DNA of 6,442 bases from contig DHNG01000048.1 of NCBI GenBank assembly GCA_002409405.1, positions 46,103 through 52,544 on the forward strand. Reading direction: 5' to 3'. The stretch's first letter is position 1. Each line of letters opens with the position of its first letter. Shown here piece after piece: positions 1-5,348 of the stretch. Position numbers and translations under genes: made by a program. A model generated the notes under the pieces. It was not told the origin of the DNA. It saw only the letters and a list, made by a program, of their open reading frames with translations, and did not search any database. Origin of the DNA: Flavobacteriales bacterium UBA5422. GTDB lineage: Bacteria > Bacteroidota > Bacteroidia > Flavobacteriales_D > Crocinitomicaceae.

Positions 1-10
1 TACAATGAGA

Positions 11-42
11 TTGCAGGACTTTCTTTTTCTTTTGTATTTTTG
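11..42 (+). promoter_or_regulatory. possible Bacteroidota-type promoter of murI
   Basis: TTG at 11-13 and TATTTTTG at 35-42, separated by 21 bases, fit the Bacteroidota sigma-A pattern TTG-N17-23-TAnnTTTG with a perfect -7 box. The box ends only 5 bases before the ATG, so a transcript started here would have almost no leader. The region is T-rich, so a chance match is quite possible, and murI could instead be read from an upstream gene outside the window. Confidence 0.3.
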
Positions 43-47
43 AATTC

Positions 48-875
48 ATGGGAGCAATCGGAGTGTTTGATTCAGGCTACGGGGGACTGACAGTGTTGAA
101 GTCATTGTTGGAATATATGCCCGATTATGATTTTATTTATTATGGTGATAACAAACGCGCTCCGTATGGAACACGTTCCTTTGAAGAAGTATATGAATTC
201 ACGCTGGAAGCGGTAAAACAACTCTTTGATAAAGGATGTCCGTTGGTAATCTTGGCGTGTAATACAGCATCTGCGAAAGCTTTGCGTTCCATTCAGCGAA
301 AATATTTACCCGAAGCAGCTCCCGATCACCGTGTTTTAGGAGTTATTCGTCCAAGTGCTGAAGTAGTCGGTGCTTTGTCAAAAACACATCACATTGGTTT
401 ATTGGCAACGGAAGGAACGGTTCGTTCAGAATCTTACCGACTGGAATTGGAGAAATTTTCACCCCACATTGAACTGTTTCAACATGCCTGCCCGGCATGG
501 GTTCCGCTCATTGAAGACAATAAGGCGCATTCCGAAGCGGGTAAAAAACAAATAAGAGAAGATATAGAACAGTTGCTCAGTATGTCTCCTGATATTGACA
601 CCATTCTCTTAGCGTGTACACATTACCCGATTCTGGCTTCTTACCTGCGAACAATCATACCGGATACTGTTCGGATTGTTTCACAAGGAGATATTGTGGC
701 AGAAAGCCTGGAAGATTACTTGTCCCGCCATCCGGAGATAGATCAGCAACTCAGCAGGAAAGGGACTGTCAGCTATTTTACTTCAGGAAGTCCTGACTTA
801 TTTGATCAGCAGGCAGAAAAGATCATTCACATGAAAACAAATGCACGTTCAATAGAAGGTGGTCCATTCAAATAA
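48..875 (+). CDS. murI: glutamate racemase MurI
   Basis: MurI is a cytoplasmic, cofactor-independent enzyme that interconverts L- and D-glutamate and so supplies D-Glu for peptidoglycan. The 275-residue length is normal for the family. Visible signatures are the N-terminal GVFDSGYGGL (residues 5-14, with D8 and S9 in the substrate site), DNKRAPYG (34-41), the first catalytic cysteine in ACNTASA (C71) and the second in LLACTHYP (C190, followed by H192). The two cysteines are the acid/base pair of the family. The ATG at 48 is chosen because no other Met precedes the DSG motif and the frame is closed by TGA at 6-8. There is no Shine-Dalgarno sequence. The gene converges on the saccharopine dehydrogenase gene with a 33-base gap. 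In many Bacteroidota murI follows bamA and skp/ompH genes; that region is outside this window, so the link cannot be tested here. Confidence 0.96.
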   Translation: MGAIGVFDSGYGGLTVLKSLLEYMPDYDFIYYGDNKRAPYGTRSFEEVYEFTLEAVKQLFDKGCPLVILACNTASAKALRSIQRKYLPEAAPDHRVLGVIRPSAEVVGALSKTHHIGLLATEGTVRSESYRLELEKFSPHIELFQHACPAWVPLIEDNKAHSEAGKKQIREDIEQLLSMSPDIDTILLACTHYPILASYLRTIIPDTVRIVSQGDIVAESLEDYLSRHPEIDQQLSRKGTVSYFTSGSPDLFDQQAEKIIHMKTNARSIEGGPFK

Positions 876-908
876 CTGGTTCTGTGTTGAAAACAATAGA
901 AACGGATT

Positions 909-2261
909 TTACACCGCTAATTCATTGATTTGTTCCTGTTCCTCTATAAACCGGATGTTATAAGTTTCCAGTTCTTTCAGAATCGGTTCGTAAATATGTT
1001 TCTCAACAGGAAGCAGTACACCTTTATCGTCCATTTCTCCGTTCAGAATCAGTTTTGAGCAAATTCCCACCGGGAGACCAACTGTATTGGCCATGGATGT
1101 GTAGACCTGATCTTCACCGATGTTGACCATGCTGGAAGTAAGTTTGTATAACTGATCCTCCAGTTTGTATTCAAATTCGTGAATCATTACCAACATGTCT
1201 TTGTCTCCTTTCTCCAGTACCCATTTACGTTCCAGAATGATTTGAAGCAATTGTGCCGGTGTCGGTGTTTCCGATTTCAGTGACAGTTCTTCATCAAACA
1301 ATCCCAGCCATTCAAATTTTGAATACAAGTATAAACGGTCTTCTCTCAGGAATTCTTTGAATTTCTGCTCAACTGATTTAACAGGGTGATAGGGGAGAAA
1401 TGCGTTCAGAAACATACGTGGTGAACAGACTTCCATATCGACCATCGAATAGGTGTCGTCAGTCATACCCAATTCTACAAAAACACTCCACGCTTCACAA
1501 AATTCAGGTCTGCGTAGTGTTCCACGATAAATGGTAGGGATGTTGTCCAATCCGTAAATGCTCCGGTAAGACAATGAATCCCTGTTGGGGTATCCTGTAA
1601 AATCACCATATCCTTCTACAGATAAATGATCCAGTCGGGCAAACAGGCGTGAATATGGAATATATTTATACCGATTATTGCGGATAAAACATGCCGCTCC
1701 TCCGGCACCAGCCAATACAACATTTCGTGGATTCCACGTAAATTTATAATTCCATGGATTGTTATCCGATTCCGGGGCAATCAAACCACCACAAAACGAT
1801 TTGAAACTTTCCAAATGTCCTCCTTTTTCTTTGATCTCATCAATGATTTTCATTGCACTCATGTGATCAATTCCCGGGTCGACCCCGATCTCATTCATAA
1901 TGACAACCCCTGCATTTTTGGCATCCTTGTCAAGTGCTTTCATTTCTTTAGAAATGTAAGAAGGAGTAATCAAATTCGTTTTCAGATCAATACAATCCTT
2001 CGCTACATCTATATGAAAACGTGCCGGAAGCATGGAAATAACCAAATCGGCTTTTTCAATCTCCGGTCTTCTCTGGGAGGCATCCAGTGCATTAAAATTT
2101 AAAGCAACTCCATTCGGGTGCCCGTTGATTTTTGCTTGTACGATTTCAAGATTCTGATCCGTGATACGAACCGACCAATTGAACTGTTCCGCTTGTTTTA
2201 AAACATAGCGTATTAAGGAAGAAGAAGATAGACCTGCTCCGAGGATCAATAGTGTTTTCAT
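909..2261 (-). CDS. saccharopine dehydrogenase (glutamate-forming, LYS9/AASS-type)
   Basis: The family oxidises saccharopine to L-glutamate and 2-aminoadipate-6-semialdehyde (or runs the reverse) with NAD(P). The 450-residue protein has an N-terminal Rossmann fold with GAGLSSSS (8-15; the third glycine of GxGxxG is Ser13) and an acidic D35 after the second strand, which suggests NAD rather than NADP. The middle carries family blocks also found in fungal Lys9: MNEIGVDPGIDH (122-133), SFCGGLIAPES (155-165) and NPWNYKFTW (168-176). Bacteria of this group normally make lysine through diaminopimelate, so a role in lysine breakdown is more likely than synthesis; this is inference. No lysine-ketoglutarate reductase lies in the window. 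The ATG at 2261 sits 6 codons before the Rossmann loop. It follows holB by 70 bases but has its own promoter-like site. A different amino-acid dehydrogenase of the same superfamily is possible but less likely given the central motifs. Confidence 0.9.
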   Translation of the reverse strand: MKTLLILGAGLSSSSLIRYVLKQAEQFNWSVRITDQNLEIVQAKINGHPNGVALNFNALDASQRRPEIEKADLVISMLPARFHIDVAKDCIDLKTNLITPSYISKEMKALDKDAKNAGVVIMNEIGVDPGIDHMSAMKIIDEIKEKGGHLESFKSFCGGLIAPESDNNPWNYKFTWNPRNVVLAGAGGAACFIRNNRYKYIPYSRLFARLDHLSVEGYGDFTGYPNRDSLSYRSIYGLDNIPTIYRGTLRRPEFCEAWSVFVELGMTDDTYSMVDMEVCSPRMFLNAFLPYHPVKSVEQKFKEFLREDRLYLYSKFEWLGLFDEELSLKSETPTPAQLLQIILERKWVLEKGDKDMLVMIHEFEYKLEDQLYKLTSSMVNIGEDQVYTSMANTVGLPVGICSKLILNGEMDDKGVLLPVEKHIYEPILKELETYNIRFIEEQEQINELAV

Positions 2262-2279
2262 TTTCTGTTCTTATAATGG

Positions 2280-2310
2280 CAAATGTAATGAAATGAGTAA
2301 AAAATAACAA
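2280..2310 (-). promoter_or_regulatory. Bacteroidota-type promoter of the saccharopine dehydrogenase gene
   Basis: Read on the minus strand, TTG (2310-2308), a 20-base spacer and TACATTTG (2287-2280) match the TTG/TAnnTTTG consensus exactly. The -7 box ends 18 bases before the ATG at 2261, giving a short leader. It lies in the 70-base gap after holB, so the dehydrogenase can be transcribed separately from holB. Confidence 0.6.
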
Positions 2311-2331
2311 AACCGATATGTGTTTGTTAAA

Positions 2332-3450
2332 TTACGCAACGTGTATATACCGCATGACATTAAAGCATACGTTGGTAAAAATCAATTTGGGATTTCCATT
2401 TCTTTCCAGGTAATAATGTGCGTTGTTGAATGTTTCATTAAAAGAGATGATATTGTTACCGGTGATAAACCGTGCAAAATTCTTCAGAAAATCTGCTTCC
2501 TCTTTTGAAACGCGCAGTAAGACTTCTTCCGTGTAGTTCTTTAACAAGCTTTGCCGAAACATATGCAAACAATACTGTAAAAAGTTTTTCTGCCGCTCCC
2601 GTGTGTCCCCGCCGATTTTTTCTGACCAATCGAGCATTTGGAGGACATCTTTCTTGTAGCAGACCCGCATCAGTTCGATGAACATTTCCCGGTCGTCGGT
2701 CATCTGTGCACTTTCATTGGAAAATTCACATGCCTGAATTAAGTTACCTTCCGAACGCAGGGTGATTGAATCTGCATTGGACATGCTCAACTCGTATTTT
2801 TCTCTCAGAAACCGGCTTAATTCATCCGTCTCTATTCGGGGAATCCGTAAAATCTGAGTTCTTGACAAAATGGTTTGTAACAACCGTTCCTGGGAAGTTC
2901 CGATCAATAGGAAAATTGTTTTTGCGGGAGGTTCTTCCAGTATTTTAAGCAACTTATTGGCTGAAACAGTGTTCATTTCTTCGACCGCCCAAATGATCAT
3001 AATTTTATAACCACCCTCGTAGGATTTCAGAGAAAGAGATTTGATGATTTCCAGACTTTCTTCCGATCCGATTACCGGCTTTCTTCCTTTCGGGTCAATT
3101 GCAGTTGTCCATTCGTTGAGATCGAAATACGGGTTTTCCAGGATTTGTTTTCGCCAAAATGAAAAAACTTCTTTAGAAGTTTTCGCTTCTGAAAGTACCG
3201 TCGGATAGGAGAAGTGTACATCGGGATGCTGTAAATCCGAGATTTTCAGACACGAATCACAGGCTCCGCAGCTGTCATTTTCCTGTTTGTTTTTACAAAA
3301 GAGGTACTGGATAAACGCCAGCGCCAACGGCAGCGTCCCATAACCTTCTTGTCCAAGAAACAATTTCGCGTGACTGATTTTCCCTCCATTCACTTCCTGA
3401 ATTAAATGTTGTTTTAATTCATTTTGCCCAACGATTTTTGAAAATTGCAT
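2332..3450 (-). CDS. holB: DNA polymerase III delta' subunit (clamp loader)
   Basis: Delta' is the stator of the replicative clamp loader, which opens and loads the beta sliding clamp with delta and the gamma/tau subunits. The 372-residue protein begins FSKIVGQNELK (3-13), the usual AAA+ start. The P-loop position reads GQEGYGTL (33-40), lacking the Walker A lysine, as expected for the non-hydrolysing delta' rather than DnaX. Four zinc-ligand cysteines, C52, C61, C64 and C67, have the same spacing as in E. coli delta'. LLKILEEPP (167-175) and ILSRTQ (194-199) follow; the SRC motif that supplies the arginine finger is SRT here, with R197 kept. The C-terminal third is the poorly conserved helical collar. 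No long C-terminal extension of the tau type is present. The start at 3450 directly precedes the conserved FxxIVGQ block. The gene is divergent from the coiled-coil gene, with a 96-base spacer; I see no convincing promoter for holB in it. Confidence 0.92.
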   Translation of the reverse strand: MQFSKIVGQNELKQHLIQEVNGGKISHAKLFLGQEGYGTLPLALAFIQYLFCKNKQENDSCGACDSCLKISDLQHPDVHFSYPTVLSEAKTSKEVFSFWRKQILENPYFDLNEWTTAIDPKGRKPVIGSEESLEIIKSLSLKSYEGGYKIMIIWAVEEMNTVSANKLLKILEEPPAKTIFLLIGTSQERLLQTILSRTQILRIPRIETDELSRFLREKYELSMSNADSITLRSEGNLIQACEFSNESAQMTDDREMFIELMRVCYKKDVLQMLDWSEKIGGDTRERQKNFLQYCLHMFRQSLLKNYTEEVLLRVSKEEADFLKNFARFITGNNIISFNETFNNAHYYLERNGNPKLIFTNVCFNVMRYIHVA

Positions 3451-3495
3451 GAAGTAAAATTAGCTATTTTTTGGAATAGTTTTTGTAAAATTGTA

Positions 3496-3525
3496 TTGGC
3501 AACTAAAAAAGTTTTGCTAACTTTC
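3496..3525 (+). promoter_or_regulatory. Bacteroidota-type promoter of the coiled-coil protein gene
   Basis: TTG at 3496-3498, a 19-base spacer and TAACTTTC at 3518-3525 match TTG/TAnnTTTG with one mismatch at the last base. The box ends 21 bases before the ATG at 3547. The leader between them is A-rich and contains TAAAA (3533-3537), which resembles the weak ribosome-binding sequence used in Flavobacterium. It lies in the divergent spacer with holB. Confidence 0.55.
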
Positions 3526-3546
3526 AACTAAATAAAAAACACAAAA

Positions 3547-4731
3547 ATGAAAAAACAAGTATTCATTGCATCGTTATTTTTTGCAAGTATCGGAGCTGTT
3601 ACTTTTGCGGGAAGTACTACTGAAAAAATCACTATTGAAGGAAACATCAAAGAAGCAATTTCTGTTACGATTTCTGTTAAAAGCGAGAGAGGACCTGTAT
3701 CAGGGGCGTTGGTTAAAATCACGCACAACGGAATGACGATCGGTGCGGGAACTTCTGATGCAAATGGAAATGCGGTAATTTCAATTCCATCGTATAACAA
3801 ACAATTGGTGCGAATCGATGTCACCCATTCCATGTTCAAGGATGATAAAAAAGTAGATGTTGTTTTGGTAAACGCAGGAACCGTTTCGTTTATCCTGAAA
3901 CCGAAAACAGAATCGGTAGATGCAGTAGCAGCAAAAGAAGCAGAACATGCAACACGTCAGGAAGAGGCGCGTAAAGCAACAGAAGAAGCGAATAAGCAAA
4001 AAGAGGAAATAGCGAAGTCTGCTGAACAAACAGCAAAAGATGCAGAAGAAGCGAAGCGTCAGGCTGAATTGAGAAGCGCGGAAGCGAAAGTGTCTCAGGA
4101 GGAAGCGGCAGCGAAGAAAAAAGAGTATGAAGCTAAAATGGCAGCTGACAAAGCAGCTAGAGATGCAGCAGCGAAACAGCAGCAAGAAGATGCGGCAGCA
4201 CGTCGTCAAGAAGCAGAAAACAACCGTTTAGAAGATACTAAAAAGGATGCGAAAGTGACGGAGAAGGATGCCAAAACGCAACAAAAAGAGCAGGAGGCAC
4301 GCCTGAAAGAAGCGGAAGCAAAAGCAGCAGCTCAGAAATCTGCAGCAAAAGATGAAGAGAAGCGTCAAAAAGAAGCGGAAGCAGCTAAAAAAGCAGCAGA
4401 GAAGCAGCAAAAAGAGGCTGAAAAGGCTAGAAAAGAAGCAGAAAAACTAGCAAAAGAAGCTGAAAAAGAAGCAAAAGCTGCAGAAAAGGCGAAAAAAGAA
4501 GCGGAGAAGTTAGAAAAGAATGTAGCGAAACTAGACAGTGAGCAAGCTAAAATTGATAAATCCCGCGAGAAGTTACAGAAAGAATCAGATAAATTGCAAA
4601 AAGACCTGAGCAAAGGAAAAGGCGATGCAACAAAGATTCAGACCAAAATGACACAATTGGATGTTGAACATTCCAAACTGGATGAAAAACAAGGTAAACT
4701 GGATAAGAAAAGAGGTAAATTACTGAAGTAA
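3547..4731 (+). CDS. exported protein: beta-sandwich domain plus long coiled coil
   Basis: I do not recognise a named family. The 394-residue product begins with a Sec signal peptide (MKK, hydrophobic residues 5-20, likely cut after A21 in TFA|G), with no lipobox cysteine. Residues about 27-119 look like a single beta domain of the carboxypeptidase-regulatory/Ig-like type: GPVSGALVKI (49-58), then TSDANGNAVISIP (69-81). Residues about 122-390 are a nearly uninterrupted charged helix. Its first part is Ala/Lys/Glu/Gln-rich with KEAEK-type repeats. After residue 321 it becomes leucine-based, with L/I exactly every seven residues (322, 329, 336, 343, 350, then 364, 371, 378, 385, 392) around a Gly-rich break SKGKGDA (355-361). 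There is no transmembrane segment beyond the signal and no OmpA or TonB domain. The TolA-like look is one of composition only. It is probably a periplasmic or outer-membrane-associated rod. It appears monocistronic, with its own promoter and a strong terminator. Confidence 0.85.
   Translation: MKKQVFIASLFFASIGAVTFAGSTTEKITIEGNIKEAISVTISVKSERGPVSGALVKITHNGMTIGAGTSDANGNAVISIPSYNKQLVRIDVTHSMFKDDKKVDVVLVNAGTVSFILKPKTESVDAVAAKEAEHATRQEEARKATEEANKQKEEIAKSAEQTAKDAEEAKRQAELRSAEAKVSQEEAAAKKKEYEAKMAADKAARDAAAKQQQEDAAARRQEAENNRLEDTKKDAKVTEKDAKTQQKEQEARLKEAEAKAAAQKSAAKDEEKRQKEAEAAKKAAEKQQKEAEKARKEAEKLAKEAEKEAKAAEKAKKEAEKLEKNVAKLDSEQAKIDKSREKLQKESDKLQKDLSKGKGDATKIQTKMTQLDVEHSKLDEKQGKLDKKRGKLLK
4675..4716 (+). 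repeat. tandem 21-base repeat encoding one heptad, two copies
   Basis: Two adjacent in-frame 21-base units, 4675-4695 and 4696-4716, encode KLDEKQG (377-383) and KLDKKRG (384-390), and a partial third unit KLLK closes the protein. The units differ at four bases by eye, so this looks like a fairly recent duplication of exactly one coiled-coil heptad. Confidence 0.75.
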
Positions 4732-4750
4732 TTATCACTGCCGGATATAA

Positions 4751-4787
4751 AAAAAATCCCTTCCAAACTTATTGGAAGGGATTTTTT
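4751..4787. terminator. bidirectional intrinsic terminator
   Basis: TCCCTTCCAA (4757-4766) pairs perfectly with TTGGAAGGGA (4772-4781) around a 5-base loop. The stem is extended by six A-T pairs (4751-4756 with 4782-4787). The T-run on the plus strand ends the coiled-coil gene, and the A-run on the 5' side becomes a U-run on the minus strand, ending the convergent PTPS gene. It sits between the stop codons at 4731 and 4807. Confidence 0.93.
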
Positions 4788-4806
4788 TATGCTTTGCCGG
4801 AGCAAC

Positions 4807-5211
4807 TTAATGCCCGTGGTATTCTACCCAGTTATTTTCTGTCTCCGATAATCGGACACTTAGCTTCAGGTGTTCAGGAAGCGATTTCCGGAGTAAATTC
4901 CAGATCACTACAGCAATGTTTTCCGCTGTAGGATTTTTTCCTGCAAATTCAGGACAATCCAGGTTCAGATTTCGGTGATCAAAACGATGACTCACTTCTT
5001 TTCGAATGATCTCTTTGAGCTCACCTAAGTCAAACACGTATCCGGTCAATGGATCAATTGCTCCTTCTACCCATGTCTCCAGGATGTAATTATGACCGTG
5101 GTAGTTAGGGTTACTGCATTTACCAAATACGGAACGGTTCTTTTCATCTGTCCATCCTTCAACAAACAGCCTGTGAGCGGCATTAAACGTTTCTCTTCTG
5201 CAAACTTTCAT
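4807..5211 (-). CDS. 6-pyruvoyl-tetrahydropterin synthase (PTPS/QueD family, CX5HGH type)
   Basis: Family members act on 7,8-dihydroneopterin triphosphate: PTPS forms 6-pyruvoyl-tetrahydropterin (biopterin route), QueD forms 6-carboxytetrahydropterin (queuosine route). The 134-residue protein has zinc ligands H13 (FNAAH), H38 and H40 (HGH), the catalytic C32, the D78-H79 pair in DHRNLN, and the pterin-binding glutamate E123 in SETENN. These fall at a constant offset of 10 from the known rat PTPS residues (H23, C42, H48, H50, D88, H89, E133), so no insertion or deletion separates them. The spacing from Cys to HGH is CX5HGH, the biopterin (PTPS-II) pattern, rather than the CX3HGH of QueD. Automatic annotation as queD would therefore be doubtful. 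The ATG at 5211 fits the family start. No folE, queC or queE lies nearby. The gene has its own promoter-like site and ends at the shared terminator. The family assignment is firm; the substrate outcome is inferred. Confidence 0.9.
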   Translation of the reverse strand: MKVCRRETFNAAHRLFVEGWTDEKNRSVFGKCSNPNYHGHNYILETWVEGAIDPLTGYVFDLGELKEIIRKEVSHRFDHRNLNLDCPEFAGKNPTAENIAVVIWNLLRKSLPEHLKLSVRLSETENNWVEYHGH

Positions 5212-5235
5212 TGATGTATTTGTTCTGATTGACTA

Positions 5236-5266
5236 CAAAATTGAGAAATAATCTCCTTAAACCCAA
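5236..5266 (-). promoter_or_regulatory. Bacteroidota-type promoter of the PTPS gene
   Basis: On the minus strand TTG (5266-5264), a 20-base spacer and CAATTTTG (5243-5236) match TTG/TAnnTTTG with one mismatch in the first base of the -7 box. The box ends 24 bases before the ATG at 5211. It lies in the 137-base gap after the phosphatase gene, so the PTPS gene is probably transcribed on its own. Confidence 0.5.
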
Positions 5267-5348
5267 ATGAAAAATGATCCGCAGACTGTTTATCCTGTTT
5301 TTGTGCGCATTACATGGCATGATAGCCGTAGAAATAGAATCCTTTATA

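Noticed and set aside
880..901. Possible hairpin between the convergent ends of murI and saccharopine dehydrogenase
   Set aside because: The stem is short, AT-rich, bulged and contains a wobble pair, and no T-run follows directly on either strand, so it is not a credible intrinsic terminator.
1815..2102. 95-codon plus-strand frame inside the saccharopine dehydrogenase gene
   Set aside because: It is antisense to conserved dehydrogenase motifs and has no independent support. The same holds for plus-strand frames at 2320-2508, 2472-2681 and 2766-2948 over holB, and for the +1/+2 frames inside murI.
3455..3462. TAATTTTA on the minus strand as a -7 box for holB
   Set aside because: No TTG lies at the right distance upstream, and the box would end only a few bases before the ATG in a very AT-rich spacer.
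3528..3839. Minus-strand frame of 103 codons with a hydrophobic product
   Set aside because: It is antisense to the signal peptide and beta domain of the exported protein and has no family-like motif. The sense gene has a promoter, signal peptide and terminator.
3781..4209. Long minus-strand frame of 142 codons (and others at 4228-4410, 4365-4613 and 4547-4738) rich in Phe, Cys, Leu and Arg
   Set aside because: They lie antisense to the coiled-coil gene. Lys and Glu codons read backwards give Phe and Leu codons and few stops, so open frames arise from composition alone.
3547..4731. Naming the coiled-coil protein TolA or a colicin-import protein
   Set aside because: The resemblance is only in the Lys/Ala/Glu-rich helix. 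There is no N-terminal membrane anchor or TolA C-terminal domain, and the protein has a cleavable-type signal peptide and a beta domain instead.
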